Positions 1 to 9,605 are shown, counted from the stretch's first letter. The stretch is 64,000 nucleotides of DNA from Paenibacillus phoenicis (GCF_034718895.1 NZ_JAYERP010000001.1:3765001-3829000); one strand, 5' to 3'. The notes: a model not told the origin generated them from the sequence alone. Numbers and translations: made by a program.

Positions 1-660
<660 letters not shown>

Positions 661-801
661 AAAAAATAAAATGCAAATCTAGTTTCGTATCCAGTTTTCA
701 AGGATTAAACCTTGAACCGATTTTTAGCTGCACGCCTTTTATAAGGTTTGATCTTTTGCTGAAGCGGAAAGCGCGGAAGTAAAAGCAGCGCAAAAATCAT
801 G

Positions 802-918
802 TTTGGTGGCAATGGCGGAGGGGTTCCACTCGTTCCCATCCCGAACACGACCGTTAAGCCCTCCAGCGCCGATGGTACTTGGACCGAAGGGTCCTGGGAG
901 AGTAGGACGCTGCCAAGC
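802..918 (+). rRNA. rrf: 5S ribosomal RNA
   Basis: A complete 5S rRNA of about 117 nt. It starts at TTTGGTGGCAATGGCGGAGG, contains the conserved CCGAACACGACCGTTAAGCC core, and ends at ACGCTGCCAAGCA. The 5' and 3' ends pair (TTGGTGGC with GCTGCCAA). It follows 23S as the last gene of the rrn operon and is followed by a strong terminator. The ends may be off by 1-3 nt. Confidence 0.96.
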
Positions 919-925
919 AAAGAAG

Positions 926-965
926 AAAGAGCACTGCCGATGATCCGGTGGTGCTCTTTTTGTGT
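926..965 (+). terminator. rrn operon terminator
   Basis: Stem AAAGAGCAC (926-934) pairs with GTGCTCTTT (951-959) and is followed by a T-rich tract. It lies just after 5S and ends the rRNA operon. Confidence 0.9.
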
Positions 966-984
966 TTGACTTGTGCTTGCCCCG

Positions 985-1180
985 AGCTGGAAACCTGCAA
1001 AAGTACAGTTTTTTTCGGAGAAATCTCGATTTTTTGGCTAAAGCCTGCAAAAGTGCATTTATTTTTTCGTGATTTGGGGCAATGGAGCAAATCAGCGCAA
1101 AAAGCCTGCACTTTTGCAGGCTTTTTAGGCAAAACGGCAACTCCCCCTCAGAATAACTGCATTTTTGCAGGAATCGCGTG
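985..1180. repeat. cluster of CTGCAAAAGTGCA palindromic units
   Basis: The gap between the rrn terminator and the amidase holds at least four related units: near 992 (CCTGCAAAAGTACAG), near 1047 (CCTGCAAAAGTGCA), 1099-1126 (a perfect 12-bp inverted repeat AAAAAGCCTGCA/TGCAGGCTTTTT around a 4-nt loop) and near 1158 (CTGCATTTTTGCAGG). The unit at 1099-1126 could also act as a bidirectional terminator for the convergent rrn operon and amidase gene. No gene is supported here. Confidence 0.75.
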
Positions 1181-1287
1181 GAGAGGAAGGGCGTGCGTGT
1201 TGAAGCCGAGGAGAACACTAACGCTAAAACAAATGAACACTACCGGTATAACGGTAGTGCTCTCCTCAGTACTCTCATATAACAGAA

Positions 1288-3201
1288 TTATGGCGTAAGT
1301 ACAGGGGCGTGACGGTGATGAGTGCCTTGTTCGTAGCTATAGGCTAGTTTGATTAGTGTGCCTTCATCGAAGGCGCGACCGAGGAACTCGATGCCAACGG
1401 GGAGGCCGTCTTTTGTAAATCCGGCAGGGACCGTAATGGCAGGGAATCCCGAGAACGGGCTTAAGCGATTGTTGTTTCCGGATGATTGGCCCTCACCAAT
1501 CAATGCCGGCGGCTGGGTGCTGGTCGGGTACACGATCGCGTCGAGCTTGTTGTCGGCCATCACCTTCAGTAGGGAATCTCGGGTGAGGCTGGTGCGTTTC
1601 AGCACGATGTCTTTGTATTCCTGAGTATCCAGCGATTCACGGGCCTCGCGGGCTTTCATCGATTGCTCTTGAGTTTTATCGTACTCTTCAGAGGCGATGA
1701 TTTCAGCCAGGCTGTGGTAAGGGGCATTATCCCCGAGTTCCTCTAAGTAATCGTTTAATTGGAATTTGAACTCGTAGCCGCTTAAGCTCGGATATTTCAT
1801 AATCTCCTCTAGATTCGGAATCTTGATATTCACGACTGTTGCGCCAAGGGCTTCTAATTCTTTAACGGCATTGGACACTACTTCGAAGACGGCTTTTTCT
1901 TGATCGTTGCTCTCCAGGAAGAGTTCCGTCGCTACGCCAATCCGTGTGCCTTTCAAACCGTTAGCATCAAGGAAGTCGGTGTAGCTCGTAGGAACGCGAC
2001 CGACGCTATAGGAGGTGGCGACATCATCCGGGTCATAACCAACCGTGGCGTCGAGTAGGATCGCTGCATCCTCGACTGTCCGGGCGATCGGTCCTCCTAC
2101 GTCTTGCGTCAAAGCGAGTGGGATAATTCCATCACGGCTGGATAAACCAATCGTTGGGCGGATCCCAACCAAGCTGTTGAAGCTGGAAGGAATACGGATG
2201 GAACCCCCTGTGTCCGTACCCAGGCCGGCGACAGCCAAGTTGGCTGCAATTGCCGCACCGGTACCGCCGCTGGAGCCGCCGGGATAATGATCGGGTGCGT
2301 ATGGATTTTTCGTTTGCCCCCCTAACGAACTTGATGTTGTAATGCCAAAAGCAAATTCATGAAGATTCGTTTTGCCTAGGATGATCGCGCCGGCTTCTTT
2401 TAGCTTGGCGATTTGATCCGCATCTTGCGGAGGGATAGAATCCTTCAAGCAAAGGCAGCCTGCGGTCGTCGGCATGTCGGCGGTATCGAAGTTGTCTTTG
2501 ACAAGGATCGGAATGCCGTGCAGAGGTCCTCTTGGTCCCTTTTCGGCTCGTTCTTGGTCCAACGCTTCGGCGATGTTGAGCGCGTCAGGATTGATCGAAA
2601 GGACAGCTTGCAGGGAGATCCCCTGATCGTCATATTTAACGATTCGATCGAGATACATCTGTATGAGTTGTTTTGAAGTCACCTTGCCTTGCTCCATAGC
2701 CAGCTGAAGCTCAGAAATCGTGGCTTCCGGAAGGACAAAGGGCTTTAAGTAGCTGACAACACGGTCGTGAAGCCGTTCTAGATCGTCCGCAGTGAGAGGG
2801 GCGCCAGGCAGGAACGAGGTATCCGAATAGCCTTTCATGAGTCCGGCCTTTTTGACGGCCCCAACAGATCCCGCGTAAGCTGCTTGGTCTGGAACGTCGC
2901 TGAAGGATTCAGGGGCATTCTCTAGCCCCAGCCATTGCTGAAGCAGTACAGCCGCTTGGCTGCGGAGCACACGGTTGCTGGAGACCTCAGGCATCGTAAA
3001 GGAGCCTCCTGCTTCGCCGGCAGCCTGCTTCATCGACTGACGAAATTGTTCGCCGGTGATAAAGGTTTGGCTTGCCGTAACCTTTGCTGTACCTGAAGCG
3101 GCCTGGGCTTGTGGAAGGTGTCCGATTCCAAGTTCTGTGACCAATACAGAAGTCAACAGAACTACGCTTCCTAGTTTAAGGCCTCGTCGATAACGATTCA
3201 T
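1288..3201 (-). CDS. secreted amidase-signature family hydrolase with an SLH-like N-terminal segment
   Basis: A 637-aa protein. It has a Sec signal peptide (about residues 1-35, cut after AQA), an S-layer-homology-like segment (about 98-140, FSDVP...GYSDTSFLPG) and a full amidase-signature domain (about 160-630). The catalytic triad is visible: Lys235 in GIPILVKDN, cis-Ser about 310 in PGGSSGGTGAA, and nucleophile Ser334 in GTDTGGSIRIP. It is likely an extracellular or wall-associated amide hydrolase; the substrate cannot be read from sequence. It is not GatA, because it is exported and no gatC or gatB adjoins. The start is supported by AGGAGGGGG upstream. It is convergent with the rrn operon and absent from this place in B. 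subtilis. Confidence 0.9.
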   Translation of the reverse strand: MNRYRRGLKLGSVVLLTSVLVTELGIGHLPQAQAASGTAKVTASQTFITGEQFRQSMKQAAGEAGGSFTMPEVSSNRVLRSQAAVLLQQWLGLENAPESFSDVPDQAAYAGSVGAVKKAGLMKGYSDTSFLPGAPLTADDLERLHDRVVSYLKPFVLPEATISELQLAMEQGKVTSKQLIQMYLDRIVKYDDQGISLQAVLSINPDALNIAEALDQERAEKGPRGPLHGIPILVKDNFDTADMPTTAGCLCLKDSIPPQDADQIAKLKEAGAIILGKTNLHEFAFGITTSSSLGGQTKNPYAPDHYPGGSSGGTGAAIAANLAVAGLGTDTGGSIRIPSSFNSLVGIRPTIGLSSRDGIIPLALTQDVGGPIARTVEDAAILLDATVGYDPDDVATSYSVGRVPTSYTDFLDANGLKGTRIGVATELFLESNDQEKAVFEVVSNAVKELEALGATVVNIKIPNLEEIMKYPSLSGYEFKFQLNDYLEELGDNAPYHSLAEIIASEEYDKTQEQSMKAREARESLDTQEYKDIVLKRTSLTRDSLLKVMADNKLDAIVYPTSTQPPALIGEGQSSGNNNRLSPFSGFPAITVPAGFTKDGLPVGIEFLGRAFDEGTLIKLAYSYEQGTHHRHAPVLTP

Positions 3202-3616
3202 AAAGGTTTCCCCCTCCTAGTGAAAAGTTGAAGTTTATGTGAACTATCATAAATTCATGTAAGATATAATGACAAAGAGGAGGACCATCTGTTAAAACGC
3301 ATACATTAAGGAATATCGCAGTGAATTACAGTTTCTCTTAGGTTTTCTCCCGTTAAAAAATATTCATAATTAGAGAATAAAATGTTATATAATCTTACGT
3401 AAATATAACGCAATGATGTTTTTTCAGAAAATTCACTGTGCTATTTTCAGTTTCTACCAAAGGGAATGTAACCTTTTTGTTACCGACAGGGGTACGCCAC
3501 CCGTTATAATTAGATTGGTAAATGAGCATCTAGGGCATTTAGCCTATCCGGAATCTATATCAGAATGACAACAGGAGTATTTTTCAGTATATAGGCAGGG
3601 TAAGGAGGAATGGATC
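3202..3616. other. divergent intergenic region, no gene seen
   Basis: This AT-rich spacer separates the divergent amidase and lipoprotein genes and must hold both promoters. A TATAAT at 3505-3510 is a possible -10 for the rightward gene, but no good -35 lies 16-18 nt upstream. No RNA structure or repeat was recognised. Confidence 0.4.
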
Positions 3617-4048
3617 ATGCAGCGAAGAGGAGTCAAAATATCCTTATGCTTCATGTGGGGAGTCTTGATGATGATGGTAGTCATCGCAGGCTGTGCGTCT
3701 TCCGAGCCTTCGTGGACGGATTTTGTGGGAGCAACGGTTGAGAAGAATTTCCCTGTTCCTAAAGAGGCCAATCAAACGGAAACGGCTCTTAATAATTCGA
3801 AGATGGACTATGTTAATTATAGACTAACCGGACTTAAGGAAAGCAGCGAAATCCCCGAGGCCTATCAGAAGGTGATAGCGGAGTGGGGATGGAAGGAGAA
3901 GAAAGAAGAAAGCACCGGTTCAACTCGGGTGTACGAGAAGGGGAAGCAAATTGTTCAATTGACGCTTCACGATAACTCTTTTACCGTATTGGTCCCGAAA
4001 AAGGAAGCGAAAACAGTCATTCAAGGGTTGGAAAGCAGCAGCCCTTAG
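3617..4048 (+). CDS. small predicted lipoprotein, unknown function
   Basis: A 143-aa protein with a hydrophobic signal segment ending in the lipobox VIAGC (Cys26), so it is probably lipidated and anchored outside the membrane. The mature part is short, charged and predicted alpha/beta, with no motif I recognise. The start is supported by TAAGGAGG 9 nt upstream. It stands alone: the amidase is divergent, and a terminator-like hairpin follows. No function is assigned. Confidence 0.78.
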   Translation: MQRRGVKISLCFMWGVLMMMVVIAGCASSEPSWTDFVGATVEKNFPVPKEANQTETALNNSKMDYVNYRLTGLKESSEIPEAYQKVIAEWGWKEKKEESTGSTRVYEKGKQIVQLTLHDNSFTVLVPKKEAKTVIQGLESSSP

Positions 4049-4122
4049 CATCAGAATTCGGATATGAAAGGCAACCGCCCCTCTACCGGACAAGCCCGGT
4101 ACTGGAATGTGCTAAAGAAGAC

Positions 4123-4168
4123 AAAAGGCCTGATCTCTGCATTTGCGCAGGGAGCAGGCTTTTTTAAG
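4123..4168 (+). terminator. terminator after the lipoprotein gene
   Basis: An imperfect stem (AAAGGCCTGATCTCTGC against GCGCAGGGAGCAGGCTTT) is followed by six T residues. Confidence 0.7.
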
Positions 4169-4301
4169 ATATCAGAAAGTATAAATTTCGGGGGATCGGC
4201 ATCCTGATATCGCAAGAAAAACTTCCGCTAAACGCGGTCTGGCTACATTGAATGTACGTCGATAGACGTTTTTCTTAACAGCATCTAATCTATGAGATTC
4301 T

Positions 4302-4829
4302 TCATTGCCTGTAGTAAGCAATTTCGAGACCTGTGATTTTGATCATTCCGTCTTTACGCTGTCCACGTAGGGTAGCAAGCACAATGAATCGCGGGATCAT
4401 CAGCCAAAGGTGCCAGAAAAATAAAGAGAGCACAAAGGAGACCGGCGACCAAGGGATGAGAATCGCGATAATACAGCAACCGATCCAGGCGGAATGAAGG
4501 TGGACTCGGCGATATACGGGATAAGAAACGTATTGATCAGGTGAGTAACCAATCCATGGCATTTGACGGGAAAACCGCCAGCGCTTGCGATAGGAGTGGC
4601 TGACAATCATCAGCACGGAGCGGGAAATGACATATTGGATCCATAAGATGACCGGTATGGCTAATAGGAAGAAAAAGATACTGGTCCAGGATATGAATAC
4701 CGTCTCGGCTGCAAGCCAAATGACGGGGAGTATGCCTAAGCTATATATGAGCGACTTCGGTAAAGCCTTCTTTTTGAGCAAGGTGTAGTGATAAAATGTC
4801 GCTTGACTTTCGGTTTCAGCGGGCTTCAA
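4302..4829 (-). CDS. membrane protein of unknown function
   Basis: A 175-aa protein with three or four predicted membrane spans (stretches rich in Ile, Leu, Val, Trp and Phe such as SLGILPVIWLAAETVFI) and a basic loop. The open frame extends upstream to 4907, but the TTG at 4829 is the likely start: GGGAGGAGG lies 9 nt before it, whereas the upstream TTG and ATG have no good ribosome binding site. No family was recognised. It is convergent with the lipoprotein gene and divergent from gin. Confidence 0.65.
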   Translation of the reverse strand: MKPAETESQATFYHYTLLKKKALPKSLIYSLGILPVIWLAAETVFISWTSIFFFLLAIPVILWIQYVISRSVLMIVSHSYRKRWRFSRQMPWIGYSPDQYVSYPVYRRVHLHSAWIGCCIIAILIPWSPVSFVLSLFFWHLWLMIPRFIVLATLRGQRKDGMIKITGLEIAYYRQ

Positions 4830-4985
4830 GCGTTTGATCCTCCTCCCAATTTTCATCAGCTCCGCACATCGCGGACTAGCTCTTCTTAATATATCGGAAG
4901 AATACAAGAATAATTAAGGCGGCGCGTACAAACACGTTGTTCTGGCTGTCGGCATAAGATAAAGTAGGAAGCGGACTATGAAAAG

Positions 4986-5015
4986 GTTTAAAATAGTAGA
5001 ATCTGTGTCATACTG
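4986..5015 (+). promoter_or_regulatory. sigma-F-type promoter of gin
   Basis: GTTTA (4986-4990), a 15-nt spacer, then TGTCATACTG (5006-5015). This matches the sigma-F consensus GYWTA-N15-GGNNANAHTR at all but one defined position. In B. subtilis csfB/gin is known to be transcribed by sigma-F in the forespore, so the location fits. Confidence 0.72.
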
Positions 5016-5045
5016 ATAGTAAAAAAAGACAAGGTGGGATCGGAC

Positions 5046-5231
5046 ATGGATGAGTCGAGCGTTAGCACCTGCATTATATGTGGAGAACCGAAAACAGAGG
5101 GTATTCATATCGTATCTGAATTTATCTGCGACGCTTGCGAGGCTGAGATGGTGCGCACCGACGTGCAGGAGGAGAAATACCACTTCTTTGTTCATCAAAT
5201 GAAGCAGATCTGGGTGCAAAAAAATGCATAA
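5046..5231 (+). CDS. gin: Gin, anti-sigma-G (CsfB) zinc protein
   Basis: A 61-aa protein with two Cys pairs, CIIC (9-12) and CDAC (28-31), the zinc-binding layout of the Gin/CsfB family. Gin holds sigma-G inactive in the early forespore and also acts on sigma-E. The ATG at 5046 is chosen over an in-frame GTG at 5034 because AAGGTGGG lies at proper spacing before it. Its place between the rrn operon and yaaO matches csfB in B. subtilis, though xpaC and yaaN are missing here. A sigma-F promoter and a terminator make it a single-gene unit. Confidence 0.88.
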   Translation: MDESSVSTCIICGEPKTEGIHIVSEFICDACEAEMVRTDVQEEKYHFFVHQMKQIWVQKNA

Positions 5232-5240
5232 CACTGCCGG

Positions 5241-5285
5241 ATAAAAGGACCTGTTCATTTTGGGGAGCGGGTCCTTTTATATTGC
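5241..5285 (+). terminator. terminator after gin
   Basis: ATAAAAGGACC (5241-5251) pairs with GGGTCCTTTTAT (5269-5280), followed by an AT-rich tail. Confidence 0.75.
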
Positions 5286-5374
5286 TCTACTGAGCGAACT
5301 AACGGTAAAATGAGATGAAGCAATGAATACAATCACGTTAATATACGGTTAACCCAGAGTCGGAAGGAATCGAA

Positions 5375-6907
5375 ATGGCAGAGGAACATAACGGAAGGGC
5401 CCCTTTGGTTGAAGCTTTGCTGCAGTATCAGGCGAAAAAGGATGCTTCCTTTCATGTCCCGGGGCATAAAAATGGACAGGCTTTGCGCAGCAATGCGAAT
5501 GTGATGGAGGAGTTGGCGCGCGTGATGGAAATCGACGTGACGGAAATCACCGGGACGGATGATCTCCATCATCCCGAGGGCGTCATCCGCGAGGCGCAGC
5601 GGCTGGCCGCCGCCCAGTTTGGGGCGGAGGAGACGTTTTTTCTGGTTGGCGGCAGTACAGCCGGCAACCTGGCCTTAATCCTGAGCGTGTGTACCACGCC
5701 AGGGGATGTGCTGCTCGTGCAGCGGAACGTGCATAAATCCGTCATTCACGGATTGATGTTGGCGGGCGCGCACGCGGTGTTTTTGGCGCCGCAGCTGGAC
5801 GCGGGCAGCGGGCTGGCCACCATCCCGAGCGAAGCTGCGGTGCGGGAAGCCCTGCGCCGGTATCCCGGCGCAAAGGGGCTGCTGCTCACGCACCCGAGCT
5901 ACTACGGGATGGGAGCGCCGTTGCAGCCGCTGGCCGAGCTGTGCCACGCGCACGGGGTGCCGCTGCTCGTCGACGAGGCGCATGGCGCCCACTTCGGCCA
6001 GCACCCGGCGCTGCCGGAGAGCGCGCTGGCCGCGGGGGCCGATGGCGTCGTGCAGTCGACGCACAAGATGCTGACCGCGCTCACGATGGGCGCGATGCTG
6101 CACGTGCAAGGCGGGCTGCTCGACCGCACGCTGCTGCGCCAACGGCTGGCGATGCTGCAGAGCTCCAGCCCGTCCTACCCCATCATGGCTTCGCTCGATC
6201 TGAGCCGAAGCCTGCTGGGGCAGCAGGGCCCCGCCTTCTTCGAGGGCGGGCTCGCCGCGGCCGCGCATCTGCGGCGCGGCCTGGCCAAGCAATCGCGCTT
6301 CGGCGTCGTGGCACCGCCGGGCGCCAGCGGAGAGGCTGCTGCATATACTATCCAAGATCCTTTGAAGCTTGTGATATTCGATGCATCCGCAGCCCTCTCC
6401 GGGTATGAACTGCAAGAGCGGCTCGAAGCCGAAGGCTGCGTGCCGGAGATGAGCGATGACCGCTTTGTGGTCCTGGCGCTGGGCCCCGGAACAACGATGG
6501 AAGATGCCGATCGGCTGCTGCAAGCGCTGGATCGCATCGCCCAAGCCGATTCACCGGGGAATACGGTGAGGAGTGGTCTCGTTTCCCCAACAGGTTCGGC
6601 CGAGAAACTTTCCACGTGGAACAATTCAGTTCATAAAGGGCATCTGTCGGAGGTGTCTGAGCCTGTACCGTTTAGCCTTAAGCCACTGCTTCCAGGGGAG
6701 AGCGAAGCGATCCCCGTTGAAGAAAGCCTTGGCCGGCAAGCGGCGGAAATGATCATTCCGTATCCTCCAGGTATTCCGTTACTCTACCCCGGAGAGACGA
6801 TCACCGAGGCGGTAAGGCAGCGGCTGCGGATGCTGCGGGATTCGGGAGCCAAGTGCCAGGGGCTGGCCGACCCGCGGCTGCAGACGATTCAAGTCAAGAA
6901 AGGGTAA
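5375..6907 (+). CDS. yaaO: Orn/Lys/Arg decarboxylase family PLP enzyme (YaaO)
   Basis: A 510-aa fold-type I PLP enzyme of the short Orn/Lys/Arg decarboxylase class. Visible motifs are FHVPGHKNG (26-34), the cofactor-binding GGSTAGN (92-98), DEAHGAHFG (200-208) and the Schiff-base lysine in STHKM (Lys231). It probably decarboxylates a basic amino acid toward polyamines; the substrate is unknown. The C-terminal domain (about 380-505) ends in the family's PYPPGIPLLYPGE motif. The ribosome site is GGAAGG. Bases about 5900-6330 are much richer in GC than the rest of the gene, yet the frame and motifs stay intact. It is followed closely by tmk, as in B. subtilis. Confidence 0.92.
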   Translation: MAEEHNGRAPLVEALLQYQAKKDASFHVPGHKNGQALRSNANVMEELARVMEIDVTEITGTDDLHHPEGVIREAQRLAAAQFGAEETFFLVGGSTAGNLALILSVCTTPGDVLLVQRNVHKSVIHGLMLAGAHAVFLAPQLDAGSGLATIPSEAAVREALRRYPGAKGLLLTHPSYYGMGAPLQPLAELCHAHGVPLLVDEAHGAHFGQHPALPESALAAGADGVVQSTHKMLTALTMGAMLHVQGGLLDRTLLRQRLAMLQSSSPSYPIMASLDLSRSLLGQQGPAFFEGGLAAAAHLRRGLAKQSRFGVVAPPGASGEAAAYTIQDPLKLVIFDASAALSGYELQERLEAEGCVPEMSDDRFVVLALGPGTTMEDADRLLQALDRIAQADSPGNTVRSGLVSPTGSAEKLSTWNNSVHKGHLSEVSEPVPFSLKPLLPGESEAIPVEESLGRQAAEMIIPYPPGIPLLYPGETITEAVRQRLRMLRDSGAKCQGLADPRLQTIQVKKG

Positions 6908-6962
6908 AGCCAAGCATATACTTGTACATGATTTTTGGAGAAGAAAGCAGGGAACGAACTAG

Positions 6963-7613
6963 ATGAACCATCAAGCCAAGGGATTATTTATTACGCTTGA
7001 AGGGGGGGATGGCTCCGGCAAAACGACGGTTATGCGGGAAATGGAACGGCTGCTCAAGGAACAAGGCGTGAACTTTATCTCTACGAGGGAACCTGGCGGC
7101 ATTGAAATTGCGGAGAAGATCCGTGAGGTGATCTTGAATCCGCAGCACACGGCGATGGATGCGCGGACCGAGGCGCTGTTATACGCCGCATCCCGGCGGC
7201 AGCATCTAGCGGAGAAGGTGGAGCCCTCCCTGGAGCGTGGGATTACGGTTCTCTGCGATCGCTTTTTAGATAGCAGCCTGGCCTATCAGGGGTATGCCCG
7301 CGGGCTGGGGATCGATGAAGTGCTGAAGATTAATCTTTTTGCCACCAAGGGACGGTTTCCGGATCTCACTTTCTACCTCGATATTGAGCCGGAAGTCGGG
7401 TTAGCCCGGATCGCTGCCGGTGCCGGACGTGAAGTGAACCGTTTGGATATGGAGAGCCTGCACTTTCATCAAAAGGTTCGGGAAGGATATCAAATCCTCG
7501 CCGGGATGTATCCGGAACGGATCAAAACGATTGATGCCTCTCGTAGTAAGGAAGAGGTTGCGGCGGAGATTCGCGGGCATCTTTATGTGGCAATAAAGGA
7601 GATCATGGCCTAG
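6963..7613 (+). CDS. tmk: thymidylate kinase
   Basis: A 216-aa dTMP kinase that phosphorylates dTMP to dTDP in dTTP synthesis. The P-loop GGDGSGKTT is at residues 14-22. The substrate motif DRFLDSSLAYQG lies near 97, and the lid-region arginines follow (AAGAGREVNRLD). Length is normal for the family. It lies between yaaO and darA, as in B. subtilis. Confidence 0.96.
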   Translation: MNHQAKGLFITLEGGDGSGKTTVMREMERLLKEQGVNFISTREPGGIEIAEKIREVILNPQHTAMDARTEALLYAASRRQHLAEKVEPSLERGITVLCDRFLDSSLAYQGYARGLGIDEVLKINLFATKGRFPDLTFYLDIEPEVGLARIAAGAGREVNRLDMESLHFHQKVREGYQILAGMYPERIKTIDASRSKEEVAAEIRGHLYVAIKEIMA

Positions 7614-7646
7614 GTGTCAAATAGGTTAGTATGGTACATTTTATAA

Positions 7647-7994
<348 letters not shown>

Positions 7995-7997
7995 TAT

Positions 7998-8120
7998 AGT
8001 GGTTATTAAAAAGTAGGCTTTTGATCACGATGTAGCACAGGGATGAGGGTTCGACGTCGAATCTTGAACTCAACTTGCTTCTCCGCACTCGCGGAGTCGA
8101 GGCTTCGATTTCATAGTTCA
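7998..8120 (-). repeat. dispersed Paenibacillus-type repeat, copy 1 (partial)
   Basis: The spacer between darA and yaaR contains TTTTGATCACGATGTAGCAC and TCGAATCTTGAACTCAAC. These match, with substitutions, the reverse complement of the element at 16083-16254 (TTTTGATCACGAAGCAGGTC, TCGAATCTTGAATTCAGC). The left edge AAAAAGT...CTTTTGATC is kept; the right half has diverged or been truncated. No coding function is seen. Confidence 0.7.
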
Positions 8121-8156
8121 TTCAATCTATTTAATCAACTATAGGCGGTGGACGCT

Positions 8157-8600
8157 TTGAAAATTGATCCGGGATACCGGCCGCTCAAAAGCGGCTTGGG
8201 GGTGAGCGACAGCCCTGCCAAGCCGGTACAGTCCAAAAGCTTCGCCGACGTCATGCAGCAGCATGGGCAGCAGGCGACCCAAGAAGAGTTGAACCGGAGA
8301 TTTAAGGAGATTCAAATGCAAGGGGACCGGCTTGCCCGGTCCATGACCGTTCGGGAGCTGAAGGCGTACCGGATGATGGTCAAGCGGTTTCTGGAGGATA
8401 CGGTTCGGCGGGGTGTCGGCCTCAAAGAATCGAGAGGCTGGGACCGCCGCGGCCGCGGGAAGCGCTATAAGCTCCTTGATGAAGTGGATGCTGCGCTGCT
8501 GGCGATGGCAGACGAACTGCTGGAGACGGAGCAAGGCAAAATCGAGCTGCTACAAAAGATCGGCGAGATCCGCGGCATGCTGATTAATCTGTGTTTCTAG
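8157..8600 (+). CDS. yaaR: YaaR family protein (DUF327)
   Basis: A 147-aa protein of the conserved YaaR family between darA and holB. The core GDRLARSMTVRELKAYRMMV and the end IGEIRGMLINLCF are characteristic. No biochemical function is established. The frame is open from a GTG at 8148, but the TTG three codons later gives the usual MKI start of the family and leaves the AGGCGGTGG motif as ribosome binding site, so it is preferred. The upstream spacer is filled by a dispersed repeat. Confidence 0.82.
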   Translation: MKIDPGYRPLKSGLGVSDSPAKPVQSKSFADVMQQHGQQATQEELNRRFKEIQMQGDRLARSMTVRELKAYRMMVKRFLEDTVRRGVGLKESRGWDRRGRGKRYKLLDEVDAALLAMADELLETEQGKIELLQKIGEIRGMLINLCF

Positions 8601-8624
8601 CTTTGAAAGGACGAGGCAAAAGAG

Positions 8625-9605
8625 ATGTCATTTCAAGAGATCATCGGGCAGGAGACGGCCAAACAATTGCTGCAAAGCAGTCTGAGACGCCGGGAAATCT
8701 CCCATGCCTATATATTTAGTGGACCGCCTGGAAGCGGGCAGATGGAAATGGCCATGGCCTTCGTCCAGGCGTTGTTCTGCACGCGGGGCGGAGACGATGC
8801 TTGCGGGGAGTGTCTGGAGTGCCGGAAGGTGCTGCATGGCAATCACCCCGATTTGTTTACGATCAAGCCCGACGGGGCAACGATCAAAATTGAACAAATC
8901 CGCGACCTTCAGCGGATCTTCTCCTATCGCTCGGAGAGCGGTAATCCTAAGGCTTACATTATTGATGAAGCCGAAAAAATGACGGTACAAGCGGCCAACA
9001 GCTTGCTCAAGTTTCTGGAGGAACCGCCGTCCCCGGCCGTAGCGATTCTGCTGTCGGATAATGGACGAGCTTTGCTCCCGACGATTCAATCGCGCGCCCA
9101 GTGGGTTCCGTTCTCGCCGGTGAATCCGGAGACGATGCTCCAGATATTGGCGAACGAGGGGTTTTCGACAACCTTGGCTCGCAGTGCCGTTCATCTCGCG
9201 GCGGGACTGGGTCCATGCCGTGATTTAATCCAACAGAATTGGTTTGCAGAAGTTAGAAACGTAGTGTTACAATTAGGAAAGGAGATCGCAGGCCGTGGTG
9301 GCTCTCCTATAATTACGGCGCAGCAAATGTTGTTCAAATCCGGGTTGACCGATCATTTGGACATGTTGTTCAGCCTTTTCCATTTGTGGTTCAAAGATAT
9401 GATCCATGCGCTCTATCATAAACATGATCAAATCGTTTTCATAGATGAGCTTCAGTTTATCAATCAACATTGTTCCAGCCGCAGTGCGGAACAGTGGATT
9501 GAGGCCATGGCGCTGGCTGCAGAGAGCAAGAAGAAGCTGCGGCAGCATATGAATGCCAATCTCTGCGTAGAGCAGTTTTTGATTGCCGTGGATGGACAAC
9601 GGTAA
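8625..9605 (+). CDS. holB: DNA polymerase III delta' subunit
   Basis: A 326-aa clamp-loader subunit that helps load the sliding clamp at replication forks. It has an AAA+ fold with a Walker A-like GPPGSGQM (33-40) in which Gln39 replaces the usual Lys. A zinc module is formed by Cys52, Cys60, Cys63 and Cys66. The Walker B is IIDEAEKM, and the conserved LLKFLEEPP follows. The SRC motif reads SRA. A weak P-loop agrees with delta' being the non-hydrolysing subunit in characterised clamp loaders. It lies between yaaR and ricT, as in B. subtilis. Confidence 0.93.
   Translation: MSFQEIIGQETAKQLLQSSLRRREISHAYIFSGPPGSGQMEMAMAFVQALFCTRGGDDACGECLECRKVLHGNHPDLFTIKPDGATIKIEQIRDLQRIFSYRSESGNPKAYIIDEAEKMTVQAANSLLKFLEEPPSPAVAILLSDNGRALLPTIQSRAQWVPFSPVNPETMLQILANEGFSTTLARSAVHLAAGLGPCRDLIQQNWFAEVRNVVLQLGKEIAGRGGSPIITAQQMLFKSGLTDHLDMLFSLFHLWFKDMIHALYHKHDQIVFIDELQFINQHCSSRSAEQWIEAMALAAESKKKLRQHMNANLCVEQFLIAVDGQR

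Noticed and set aside
739-1298. Several frames across the 5S gene and its downstream repeats
   Set aside because: They overlap the rRNA and palindromic units and have no ribosome sites or recognisable protein features.
3478-3510. Possible sigma-A promoter for the small lipoprotein (TTGTTA and TATAAT)
   Set aside because: The spacer is 21 nt and there are no activator boxes nearby, so it was not listed as a promoter.
5675-6544. Long minus-strand frame of 289 codons inside yaaO
   Set aside because: It is a GC-rich shadow frame; yaaO has intact PLP-enzyme motifs on the plus strand.
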